NCBI GenBank assembly: GCA_024763185.1
Contig: JANTFY010000039.1
Span: 1-13,963, forward strand
Direction of reading: 5' to 3'
Source: Gammaproteobacteria bacterium
GTDB lineage: Bacteria; Pseudomonadota; Gammaproteobacteria; GCA-001735895
Length of the DNA stretch: 13,963 nt
The position numbers were made by a program, and so were the translations under genes. The notes beneath the pieces are model-generated. The model saw only the letters and a list, made by a program, of their open reading frames with translations, searched no databases and had not been told where the DNA came from. How positions within the stretch are numbered: the stretch's first letter is position 1; every line of letters starts with the position of its first letter. Shown piece after piece: positions 7,507-13,963 of the stretch.

Positions 7507-9243
7507 ATGAGTAAAAAAATACAGCCTTGTCGAGTTCGATTATTAAATCATTTACGATTTATTTATCCGGACCAAAATGAAGAATTGCTGGCCGACCAGT
7601 TGATCGAACGACTGGGTCTGAAGGAAAAAAGCTGCAGAAAAATAAAGCCTTATCAAAATAACTGGAACCAGAGCGATATCTATGCCATCACTTATGGGGA
7701 CAGTGTGATAGAAAAAGGTGAAAAACCCCTGGTCACACTGCGAAAGTTCTTTAAACATCATTTCCAAGATATTATTACCGCCATCCATATCCTGCCCTTT
7801 TATCCTTACAGTTCAGATGATGGTTTTTCCGTCATTAATTACAAACAGGTCAATGACAAGCTCGGTGACTGGCAGGATATTGAAGCCATAGCGGAAGATT
7901 TCAAGTTGATGTTCGATCTGGTCATCAATCACTGTTCTGCCCGAAGCGAGTGGTTTGAACGGTTTAAAAAAAGACAGTTACCGGAAAAGGATTATTTTAT
8001 TGAAATCGATCCCCGGGCTGATTTGCACGAAGTTATCCGCCCAAGAACCAGTCCACTGCTGAAAGAGGTGGATACCCTGGATGGTAAAAAATACGTCTGG
8101 TGTACCTTCAGTCACGACCAGGTCGATTTGAATTTCAGTAATCCCCAGGTTTTGCTGGAGATGGTGGATATCATTCGTTTTTATATGGATCGTGGCGCAA
8201 CTATTTTTCGCCTGGATGCGGTGGCCTTTTTGTGGAAAGAACTGGGAACAAGTTGCCTGAATCTGCCGCAAACCCATGAAATAGTTCGCCTGTTGCGAAC
8301 TTTGATTGAGTATAAAAACCCCAAAGCCATCATCATTACCGAGACCAATATCCCGAATCGCGAAAACCAGACCTATTTCGGTAACTCCAACGAAGCCCAT
8401 GTGGTGTATAATTTTTCTTTGCCCCCTTTATTGTTGCATGCACTGATTACCGGGAATAATTATTACCTGAATGACTGGATGATGAGTATGCCGCCCGTCA
8501 AGCATGGTACCACCTACCTGAACTTCATTGCCTCGCATGATGGTATTGGGTTACGTCCAGCCGAAGGCCTGCTGACCGATGAAGAAATTACGCAGATAAC
8601 AGATACCATGCAGCAATTTGGCGGTAGAATTTCGTGGCGCAATCTGTCCGGTGGCGAGGTCAGGCCTTATGAAATCAATATCAGTTTATACGACGCGCTG
8701 AGTGGAACGATAAACGGCAGGGATAAATACCAGTTTGATCGGTTTATTTGTGCCCATATCGTGATGCTTGGTTTAAAGGGTATTCCGGCTTTTTATATTC
8801 ATAGTTTGCTGGCCACCGGAAATGATCAGGACAAGGTGGAGGCAACCGGTAATAATCGGGCCATTAATCGTCATGAATGGTCCTGCGACCAACTGGATCA
8901 CATGCTCGAAGATAAAGGCTCCCGCCATACCCGTGTGTTGGGACGATTTAAACAGATCATAGCAATCCGCGCCAAGCAATCCGCTTTTCATCCCAATGCC
9001 AGTCAGTATGCCATGCACCTGGGCACAGGAATTTTTGCTTTTTGGCGCCAAAGTCAAAAAAGAAAACAAAGTATTTTCTGTATCCATAATGTCACCGACC
9101 AAAACATTGTTATTCCCTTGCACCGTATTAATCTTGTTGATACAGGCATATGGACGGAGTTGTTGACGGGAAGACAGTTTGAAGATGTGTGGGATGATCT
9201 GGAGTTGGCGCCGTATCAATGCGCCTGGTTGAGTAACATTTAA
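7507..9243 (+). CDS. GH13_18 phosphorylase, probably glucosylglycerate phosphorylase
   Basis: A cytoplasmic TIM-barrel enzyme of the sucrose phosphorylase group (GH13 subfamily 18). From context it should use phosphate to split glucosylglycerate into alpha-glucose-1-phosphate and D-glycerate. Marks in the 578 residues are SDIYAITYGDSV (56-67), the subfamily signature LPFYPYSSDDGFSVINY (96-112), DLVINH (137-142), the nucleophile Asp237 in RLDAV, the acid/base Glu279 in TETN and the third carboxylate Asp345 in ASHDG. E. coli YcjM and its relatives show that this subfamily includes glucosylglycerate phosphorylases as well as sucrose and sucrose-6-phosphate phosphorylases. The operon partners favour glucosylglycerate. 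The start lacks a strong ribosome site, and the gene reads more AT-rich than its neighbours. It is the last gene of the operon; a hairpin follows at 9258. Confidence 0.88.
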   Translation: MSKKIQPCRVRLLNHLRFIYPDQNEELLADQLIERLGLKEKSCRKIKPYQNNWNQSDIYAITYGDSVIEKGEKPLVTLRKFFKHHFQDIITAIHILPFYPYSSDDGFSVINYKQVNDKLGDWQDIEAIAEDFKLMFDLVINHCSARSEWFERFKKRQLPEKDYFIEIDPRADLHEVIRPRTSPLLKEVDTLDGKKYVWCTFSHDQVDLNFSNPQVLLEMVDIIRFYMDRGATIFRLDAVAFLWKELGTSCLNLPQTHEIVRLLRTLIEYKNPKAIIITETNIPNRENQTYFGNSNEAHVVYNFSLPPLLLHALITGNNYYLNDWMMSMPPVKHGTTYLNFIASHDGIGLRPAEGLLTDEEITQITDTMQQFGGRISWRNLSGGEVRPYEINISLYDALSGTINGRDKYQFDRFICAHIVMLGLKGIPAFYIHSLLATGNDQDKVEATGNNRAINRHEWSCDQLDHMLEDKGSRHTRVLGRFKQIIAIRAKQSAFHPNASQYAMHLGTGIFAFWRQSQKRKQSIFCIHNVTDQNIVIPLHRINLVDTGIWTELLTGRQFEDVWDDLELAPYQCAWLSNI

Positions 9244-9257
9244 GATATCGCAAAAAT

Positions 9258-9275
9258 CGCCGGGTTCGCCTGGCG
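9258..9275 (+). terminator. UUCG hairpin after the glucosylglycerate operon
   Basis: CGCCGGG-TTCG-CCTGGCG forms a seven-pair stem (one G-U pair) with a UUCG loop, 15 bases after the phosphorylase stop codon. It is stable, but no T-run follows directly; the nearest is T7 at 9341-9347. It may act as a 3' end stabiliser or part of a factor-dependent stop rather than a classical intrinsic terminator. Confidence 0.4.
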
Positions 9276-9350
9276 GGTGATGAGGGAGCAACAGAAATAT
9301 TATTGGGGGCGATGAAATACACTTTTCCGATTACCCGTTCTTTTTTTATA

Positions 9351-9453
9351 CCCAGGTCAGGTTGATTCGACGGTCGAGTTAAAACCCATTTTTCCAATAC
9401 GGTGGGGTATTGAAGGATTTTACCGACCTGGGATTAAGATGCTCCTTGAGCAT
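9351..9453 (+). repeat. Nested inverted repeats in the leader of the DUF2835 gene
   Basis: Three dyads lie in the 130 bases before the DUF2835 gene. CCCAGGTC (9351-9358) pairs with GACCTGGG (9425-9432). Inside this, CAATAC (9395-9400) pairs with GTATTG (9407-9412) around a GGTGGG loop. Just after, ATGCTC (9439-9444) pairs with GAGCAT (9448-9453) around CTT. Together they would fold into a closed long stem with an inner hairpin, followed by a separate hairpin. The arrangement resembles a structured 5' leader, but I recognise no known riboswitch. Confidence 0.4.
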
Positions 9454-9485
9454 TTAATTCGATAGATATCCTTAACAAAACCATC

Positions 9486-9716
9486 ATGTCCAGAATGACT
9501 TTTTACCTCAGTATCTCACCCGAGAAGTATCAGCGCTATTACCAGGGCTCTGCAAAATTTGTCCATGTGCAAGCGGATGATGGGCGCAGTTTGCAGTTTC
9601 CAGCTTCTGAATTACAGAAATTTGTCGCGCATAACGGGATACAGGGACGTTTTGAAATCGAGTTTGATGAACAGTACAAGTTGAGAAACCTAAGGCGATT
9701 AACCAGGGCCAGTTAG
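9486..9716 (+). CDS. DUF2835 family small protein
   Basis: A 76-residue protein of unknown function that I recognise as DUF2835. Visible family features are the front FYLSISPEKYQRYYQG (6-21), the central LQFPASELQKFV (36-47) and GIQGRFEIEFDEQYKL (51-66). No signal peptide, membrane helix or cysteine pair is present, so it should be a small soluble cytoplasmic protein. Two close starts exist, ATG 9486 and ATG 9495 (four codons into the ORF); neither has a clear ribosome site. It stands alone between the glucosylglycerate operon and the cytochrome gene and has its own structured leader. Confidence 0.87.
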   Translation: MSRMTFYLSISPEKYQRYYQGSAKFVHVQADDGRSLQFPASELQKFVAHNGIQGRFEIEFDEQYKLRNLRRLTRAS

Positions 9717-9753
9717 CACGAATTTATCAGGACTGCTTTCCGGTCTGTAAATC

Positions 9754-9774
9754 TGGTATACATCACCCCCCCCC
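9754..9774 (+). promoter_or_regulatory. Extended -10 element running into a C9 homopolymer
   Basis: TGGTATACA (9754-9762) fits an extended -10 element (TGn plus TATACA). It is followed three bases later by nine cytosines at 9766-9774, so a transcript from it would start within the C-run. The 243-base gap before the cytochrome gene otherwise holds a small GCGG-GTTAA-CCGC dyad and AT-rich sequence, with no gene seen. The length of the C-tract is also where a base-calling error would be most likely. Confidence 0.3.
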
Positions 9775-9886
9775 ACTGTTTTGGCGGGTTAACCGCTATT
9801 CCCCCGTAAAACTTATGGTCTTATATAACCAGAGTTTAAAGTTATAAGCAAAAAGTTTATAAAATGCAGGGGTATTTTTGAATGAG

Positions 9887-9915
9887 TTGATATAGGTTAA
9901 GTCCTTACAAATATT
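9887..9915 (+). promoter_or_regulatory. Candidate promoter of the multiheme cytochrome gene
   Basis: TTGATA (9887-9892, five of six -35 bases) is followed after 17 bases by AATATT (9910-9915, four of six -10 bases). Transcription would begin near 9922, leaving a leader of about 40 bases before the ATG at 9960. The -35 overlaps TTGATATAGGTTAA, which only half resembles an FNR-type site. A run of six Gs (9950-9955) in the ribosome-site position precedes the ATG. Confidence 0.35.
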
Positions 9916-9959
9916 ATTGATTTAGAATCCGTCAGGAAATCATCACTGCGGGGGGCGTC

Positions 9960-12365
9960 ATGAAAAAAAATCAATTAATTCTTTTGGTTATCGGCATTGT
10001 CGGATTGGGCTTCAATAGCGCGCTGTTTGCCAAAACAACTTCTGGAAATAAAGAAGGCTGTATATCCTGCCACAATGGCATTGAGGACATCCGTGATCCG
10101 AAAAGCGGTATGCTGGCCATGATCAAGGCGCTTGGTTCATCACACGGTGATGGCGAAGGTTGCGTGATGTGTCACGGCGGTGATCCAAAAGCAACTACAG
10201 CCGAGGCGGCACATAAGGGCTCCCCCAAAAGCCTGATGGATGCGCGCGGTCCGCAAACCTTTTATCCGGACCCTGGCGCGATGGATGTAAATAAGTTCAG
10301 TTGTGGCCAGGGCGGTTGTCATCAGGGTTATGCCGAACGCCTGGAAAAGGCGCTGATGAACACGGAGGCGGGTAAAATCCAGGGTAACCTGCATACCTGG
10401 GGTATTCCCGAAGTACAGAACTACCAGGTGCCCTGGGGAAATTATGATGTCAAGGATGGTGATGGCCCGGTTCCCAGCGTGGGCACTCCCGAGTACAAGG
10501 CCTACATGGGCGATATGATCAGGGCACATAAGGACCAGTTCCCGGATGAGTTGAAACAGATCCCCAACCCTTCGGTGGAAGAAATCGAAAAGGACCCCAA
10601 ACTGGCCGGTTTCACCTATCAGCGTCAACAATGTCAGCGCTGCCATGTGACGGTCAAGGGCCGTGAAAAACGTGGAGACTATCGCGGTCAGGGCTGTTCC
10701 TCTTGCCACATTCCCTATGGCAATGAAGGCATTTACCAGGGCAATGACCCGACTATCAACAAAAAAGAGAAAGGCCATATGCTGGTACACAGCATTCAGG
10801 CCACTCGAAAATCCGTGGTTAAGGCCGGGGATGTGCATTATTCCGGTATACCGGTTGAAACCTGCAATTCCTGCCATAACCGTGGCAAACGCATCGGTGT
10901 GACTTACCAGGGTCTGATGGAATTTCCATACGGATCACCCTATAACGAGGACGGTAACAAGCAGCCCAAACTGCATACCAAAAAGTACCTGTTTATCTCC
11001 GATGATCTGCATCACCAGATCAAGAGTCGTCCGGAAAACCCGAAAGGTGGTTTGTTGTGTCAGGATTGTCACACCAGTATCGATATGCATGGTGATGGCA
11101 ATATCTTCGGCACCACGCTGGCGCAGGTGGAGATCGAATGTGAGGATTGCCATGGCACCCCGGATAAATTTCCATGGGAATTGCCGATGGGTTATGGGGA
11201 AGAGTTCCAGCAGCCACTGAAGTCGGACAAGGGACGAGGCCTGTCAGAAACGCCGTCAGTGGAAACCATGTCGTTTGCCACCACCTACCCCAAGCGGGAA
11301 GGCTATCTCAAAACCACGCGTGGAAATCCTTTTGGTAACGTGGTGAAGGACGGTAAAAAAGTCATCATGCATTCCGCAACCGGTAACGATTTCCAGGTGC
11401 CAATACTCAAACAGCTGTCACAGGATAATGCTTATCGTAACCAGGATGCGATGGTGGCCATGTCAAGTGTCAAGAAACATTCGGAAAGTCTTGAATGTTA
11501 TGCCTGCCACGCTTCATGGGTACCCCAGTGTTACGGTTGTCACGTCAAGGCTGATTACAGCATGGACAAGGATGGCAAGCAGAAACATGATACCGACTGG
11601 ATTGCTTCAGGATCCGCGCGTAACGCGGATGGTTCGACCGCGGAATCCCCCCTGGGTGTCAAAGGTATCCAGAGCCCGGGCAAGATATCCGAAACCCGTT
11701 CCTACCTGCGCTGGGAAGAGCCGGTGTTGGGTATTAATGGTGAAGGACGGGTAACGCCACTGATGCCGGGTTGCCAGATCGTGTACACCGTGATCGACTC
11801 CAAGGGTGAGACCATAGCACTGAATGTGATTGGTACTTCCGAGGACGAACGCAAAGAGCTGGGCCAGGAACGTGCTCCATTGGCCATCGATATGGCGCCG
11901 GTACAACCGCATTCCGCGCAACGCAAGGCGCGTACCTGCGAGTCCTGCCATAACAACCCGAAAGCCATGGGTTACGGCATCTCCGGTGGTGTGTTCCAGA
12001 CCCGTTATCCAGAGGATGTGGTGGAAGACCTGATTGACCAGAAGACCGGTCAGGTGATCCCCAGTACCTTCCAGGTGCAGATCCCCAAGATCGAGGCATT
12101 GGATTTCGACTGGTCCACCATTATCAAGGATGGTCAGCAGGTACAGACTGTCGGCACTCACTGGCCCTTGTCACGCGCCCTGCCCAAGGAAATGCGCGAC
12201 GCGATGGACCGCACCGGATTGTGCATGGGCTGTCATCGTGAAATGACCAACGAGCAGCTGTGGAGCAAGGTGGCCAAACCCGGTCGACTCGATGACCAGC
12301 AGCATATCGAGCTGATGAACAAACTGTTCCGGGCTTATGCCTCAGAAGTAAGTAGTAATAAGTAG
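9960..12365 (+). CDS. Secreted dodecahaem c-type cytochrome of unknown function
   Basis: A large periplasmic or exported electron-transfer protein of 801 residues. Residues 1-24 form a Sec signal peptide (hydrophobic 6-20, cleavage likely after ALFA); there is no lipobox. Haem-attachment sites in order start at Cys34, 68, 115, 225, 246, 302, 367, 394, 513, 524, 660 and 755. Eleven are CXXCH; the third is CX4CH (CGQGGCH, 115-121). Sites nine and ten are nearly fused (CYACHASWVPQCYGCH), typical of closely stacked haems. Residues 529-659 are haem-free, contain one lone cysteine (Cys605) and look strand-rich around 600-625. Many spare histidines could be distal ligands. I do not recognise a characterised enzyme: it is too long for octahaem tetrathionate reductase, and no porin, quinol dehydrogenase or reductase gene is adjacent. 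A strong terminator follows 10 bases after the stop, so it is probably transcribed alone. Confidence 0.92.
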   Translation: MKKNQLILLVIGIVGLGFNSALFAKTTSGNKEGCISCHNGIEDIRDPKSGMLAMIKALGSSHGDGEGCVMCHGGDPKATTAEAAHKGSPKSLMDARGPQTFYPDPGAMDVNKFSCGQGGCHQGYAERLEKALMNTEAGKIQGNLHTWGIPEVQNYQVPWGNYDVKDGDGPVPSVGTPEYKAYMGDMIRAHKDQFPDELKQIPNPSVEEIEKDPKLAGFTYQRQQCQRCHVTVKGREKRGDYRGQGCSSCHIPYGNEGIYQGNDPTINKKEKGHMLVHSIQATRKSVVKAGDVHYSGIPVETCNSCHNRGKRIGVTYQGLMEFPYGSPYNEDGNKQPKLHTKKYLFISDDLHHQIKSRPENPKGGLLCQDCHTSIDMHGDGNIFGTTLAQVEIECEDCHGTPDKFPWELPMGYGEEFQQPLKSDKGRGLSETPSVETMSFATTYPKREGYLKTTRGNPFGNVVKDGKKVIMHSATGNDFQVPILKQLSQDNAYRNQDAMVAMSSVKKHSESLECYACHASWVPQCYGCHVKADYSMDKDGKQKHDTDWIASGSARNADGSTAESPLGVKGIQSPGKISETRSYLRWEEPVLGINGEGRVTPLMPGCQIVYTVIDSKGETIALNVIGTSEDERKELGQERAPLAIDMAPVQPHSAQRKARTCESCHNNPKAMGYGISGGVFQTRYPEDVVEDLIDQKTGQVIPSTFQVQIPKIEALDFDWSTIIKDGQQVQTVGTHWPLSRALPKEMRDAMDRTGLCMGCHREMTNEQLWSKVAKPGRLDDQQHIELMNKLFRAYASEVSSNK

Positions 12366-12375
12366 AAGCTCTTGT

Positions 12376-12412
12376 CCGGCCCACCCATTCTCTGGTGGGC
12401 CGGCTCCTTTTT
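12376..12412 (+). terminator. Strong intrinsic terminator after the cytochrome gene
   Basis: CCGGCCCACC (12376-12385) and GGTGGGCCGG (12394-12403) form a perfect 10-pair GC-rich stem with an eight-base loop. CTCC and five Ts (12408-12412) follow. It works on the plus strand only, since no T-run follows on the other strand. It separates the cytochrome from the downstream TPR gene. Confidence 0.92.
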
Positions 12413-12449
12413 CAGATATAATTTTGATTTTCCCAAGAGGGTTGATTTG

Positions 12450-13220
12450 ATGAACCCCGGTTTAAAATACCTTTACCTTCCTGTCGTCATTTATGCTTTG
12501 CTGTTTGTTCCACTGCATGCAGAGCAATCCACGAAACCATACAGTATTGGCAAGCGTCTGCAAACGGACGATGGCCTGCCCAGCATACGCACCGGTGGAG
12601 CGCATGGCAGCCGTAATCCACACAGTAAACTGTCCCCGCAGATGCACATACAGGTGGCCCTGCAGCATAAGGCCGAAGGCCGTATGGGAGAAGCGTTTCG
12701 GGCTCTGGACGATGCCATTTCGCGTAACCCGATGAGTGCCGAACTGTTTGCGGTGCGCGGCAGTTTTTACTTGGAGCGGCAAGACGTCAGCCAAGCATTG
12801 AGCGATTTTGAAGCTGCGCTGAAACTGTCCCCAGACAGCGCGGCTATTCTGACCAACCGGGCCCAGGCTTATCGCCACTTTGGCCGTATAGCGGAAGCCC
12901 TGAAGGATCTGGATCGGGCCATCGAACTGAATCCGAATCTGATGGCGGCCTATTTCAATCGCGGCTCAATCCATTACAGCAGTGCCGATTTTGCCCGGGC
13001 GCTGAGTGATTTTGATACCTGTATCGCCATCGACCCGCATGCCGCCGGCCCGTATTTTAACCGTGCTTCAGCTAAAGATGCGCTGGGTGACCGCGATGGT
13101 GCCATTGCGGATATCAAGCGATTTATCGAGATTAACACTAACAGTGGCTGGAAAAAAACAGCCGAAAAACTACTTGATCAATGGCAGGCGGGTGAACACA
13201 AGCCAGGCAACAAATCGTGA
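12450..13220 (+). CDS. Secreted five-TPR protein
   Basis: A 256-residue exported protein made almost wholly of tetratricopeptide repeats, which usually bind partner proteins. I place the start at ATG 12450: AAGAGGG lies nine bases before it, and it opens directly on a signal peptide (residues 1-24, cleavage after LHA). The same frame is open further upstream to a TTG at 12372, but that would read through the terminator. Residues 25-62 are a low-complexity linker. Five TPR units follow at strict 34-residue spacing, about 63-96, 97-130, 131-164, 165-198 and 199-232, with typical turns such as ALSDFEAALKLSPDS and AYFNRGSIHYSSADF. A short charged tail ends the protein. No catalytic domain or haem site is present. 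A 15-base gap to the next secreted protein suggests a two-gene operon. A role as a scaffold for the upstream cytochrome is possible but unproven. Confidence 0.88.
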   Translation: MNPGLKYLYLPVVIYALLFVPLHAEQSTKPYSIGKRLQTDDGLPSIRTGGAHGSRNPHSKLSPQMHIQVALQHKAEGRMGEAFRALDDAISRNPMSAELFAVRGSFYLERQDVSQALSDFEAALKLSPDSAAILTNRAQAYRHFGRIAEALKDLDRAIELNPNLMAAYFNRGSIHYSSADFARALSDFDTCIAIDPHAAGPYFNRASAKDALGDRDGAIADIKRFIEINTNSGWKKTAEKLLDQWQAGEHKPGNKS

Positions 13221-13235
13221 GGTGAGACGCTGTTC

Positions 13236-13814
13236 ATGAAGAGACTTAAAACCCTGTTCTTCCTCTTGCCTGCGCTTGTATGCAGCGTGTTGCAGGCTGC
13301 ACAAACCGATAACAGCTTTGCCAGCCTGCTCAGCGAGGCCGGGCTTGGTTTTGTTAAGCCCGAGCAATATCATGCCGTAACGGTGCATGACAGTGAACTG
13401 TTTCCATACGAACATTCGATACGCCATGATAATAACAAGCTGGAGATCCGATACTCGATCAGACCGCTGGCGCGCATAGAGATTGACTATGAGGATCCGC
13501 ATAATGCCGCTCCCGAACCCAACCATATCTTCACCATGATGTTTACCGCGTTAATCGGCCAACTGTCCAGTGGCGGCAACAGCCCGCACCGGGAATACAA
13601 TAGCGAAGAAGCCCGGCAAAAATTCAATGCGGACTGGGCGGCGCTGTCGGTTTTTGATGTAGAGCAATCCTATTCTCCGGACTACCGGCAGGCGTTTCTG
13701 GTGGCCCTGCATAAAAACAACCTGTCCGATGCCTATATCATCATCCTGTTCAATGATTACAGTGAAATAAAAGCGGATATTAACCAGGCAATACAAACGC
13801 TACGATTTAATTAG
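13236..13814 (+). CDS. Secreted protein of unknown family
   Basis: A 192-residue protein I do not recognise. Residues 1-21 are a Sec signal peptide (KRLK, a hydrophobic core, then LQA); the cysteine at 16 does not sit in a proper lipobox, so a lipoprotein is unlikely. The mature part has no cysteine, no metal motif and no membrane helix. It alternates predicted strands (LEIRYSIRPLARIEIDYED, 69-87) with a helix near 95-110 (FTMMFTALIGQL) and ends with strand IIILFNDY (168-175) and a helix. The overall look is a small alpha/beta periplasmic domain. GAGGTGAG sits before the ATG, and the TPR gene ends 15 bases upstream, so the two are probably co-transcribed. Its stop is only three bases from the convergent panC stop. 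Confidence 0.82.
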   Translation: MKRLKTLFFLLPALVCSVLQAAQTDNSFASLLSEAGLGFVKPEQYHAVTVHDSELFPYEHSIRHDNNKLEIRYSIRPLARIEIDYEDPHNAAPEPNHIFTMMFTALIGQLSSGGNSPHREYNSEEARQKFNADWAALSVFDVEQSYSPDYRQAFLVALHKNNLSDAYIIILFNDYSEIKADINQAIQTLRFN

Positions 13815-13817
13815 CGG

Positions 13818-13963
13818 TTAAGAATTTTTCCAAACTTCCAGGTTATCAATCAGGCGGGTCTGCCCGAGACGTGCAGCGGCAAGGATCACCGCATCGCCGG
13901 TATCTTGTACCGCCTGTAAGGTCGTTTGTTCACAGATGTCGAAGTAATCCACCTGAAAACCAT
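13818..13963 (-). CDS. panC: Pantothenate synthetase, C-terminal part only
   Basis: This is the 3' end of a minus-strand gene whose body lies beyond the window. Its 48 readable codons begin GFQVDYFDI and end RLGQTRLIDNLEVWKNS. They match the C-terminal end of pantothenate synthetase, which joins pantoate and beta-alanine with ATP to make pantothenate. The family ending, a strand AVILAAARLG followed by TRLIDN, is clearly present. The stop TAA (complement of 13818-13820) faces the stop of the unknown secreted protein. The N-terminal two-thirds, with the ATP-binding HIGH-like motif, is not in view. Confidence 0.88.
   Translation of the reverse strand, partial: GFQVDYFDICEQTTLQAVQDTGDAVILAAARLGQTRLIDNLEVWKNS

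Noticed and set aside
8773..9397. Two overlapping minus-strand open frames at the end of the phosphorylase gene and in the following gap
   Set aside because: They mostly mirror the phosphorylase C-terminus and contain no recognisable domain or ribosome site.
9887..9902. FNR-type site before the cytochrome gene
   Set aside because: TTGATATAGGTTAA matches only one half of TTGAT-N4-ATCAA; the second half has too many differences.
10140..10877. A 245-codon open frame on the minus strand inside the cytochrome gene
   Set aside because: The plus frame has a signal peptide and regularly placed haem sites. The minus frame resembles no known protein and is a codon-bias shadow.
11607..12161. A 184-codon minus-strand open frame within the cytochrome gene
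   Set aside because: It is fully inside a well-supported gene and has no ribosome site or recognisable motif.
12372..12449. A longer N-terminus for the TPR protein from TTG 12372
   Set aside because: It would start inside the cytochrome terminator and place 26 residues before a clear signal peptide; ATG 12450 has a ribosome site.
13296..13298. Lipoprotein signal in the last secreted protein, based on Cys16 of its N-terminus
   Set aside because: The residues before the cysteine are A-L-V, which does not fit a lipobox; a normal signal peptide site follows at LQA.
9960..13814. Porin-cytochrome conduit for extracellular electron transfer
   Set aside because: There is no beta-barrel porin or lipoprotein cytochrome in the window; the cytochrome alone does not support this.
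1..13963. CRISPR arrays, tRNA genes, insertion sequences or phage genes
   Set aside because: I looked for spaced direct repeats, cloverleaf arms and transposase or integrase motifs and saw none.

Overview
The window looks like a stretch of chromosome from a free-living, respiring gammaproteobacterium, probably aquatic and exposed to salt or osmotic stress. The evidence is a pgi and a panC of gammaproteobacterial type, a DUF2835 gene, an NnrS-type membrane protein, a large periplasmic multiheme cytochrome c, and an operon for the compatible solute glucosylglycerate. Base composition is moderate and coding is dense. I saw no rRNA, tRNA, CRISPR array, transposase or phage gene. The assignment rests on reading protein motifs, not on a database search.

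Layout. Positions 1-1190 (minus) hold nnrS, whose C-terminal end is cut by the window edge. It is divergent from a PAS-GGDEF protein (1417-2556, plus). That protein converges on pgi (2598-4262, minus) across a short gap containing a perfect palindrome. A 232-base divergent control region then separates pgi from a tight four-gene plus-strand operon (4495-9243): a D-glycerate 3-kinase-like P-loop kinase, a HAD-IIB mannosyl/glucosyl-3-phosphoglycerate phosphatase, a GT81-type glucosyl-3-phosphoglycerate synthase and a GH13_18 phosphorylase. Next come a small DUF2835 gene (9486-9716) with a leader rich in inverted repeats, and a 243-base gap with a C9 tract. After these lie a 12-haem-site periplasmic cytochrome c (9960-12365) closed by a strong intrinsic terminator, a secreted five-TPR protein (12450-13220) and a secreted protein of unknown family (13236-13814). 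The window ends in the C-terminal part of panC (13818-13963, minus).

How the genes fit together. The four-gene operon encodes both arms of glucosylglycerate metabolism. The synthase makes glucosyl-3-phosphoglycerate from an NDP-glucose and 3-phosphoglycerate, and the phosphatase releases glucosylglycerate. The phosphorylase can split it with phosphate into glucose-1-phosphate and D-glycerate, and the kinase returns D-glycerate to 3-phosphoglycerate. This would be a closed make-and-recycle loop in one transcription unit, next to a divergently read glycolytic isomerase. The second main point is the cytochrome: eleven CXXCH sites and one CX4CH site, plus a haem-free segment of about 130 residues, with no porin, quinol dehydrogenase or recognisable reductase subunit beside it. 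Its function cannot be read from this window.
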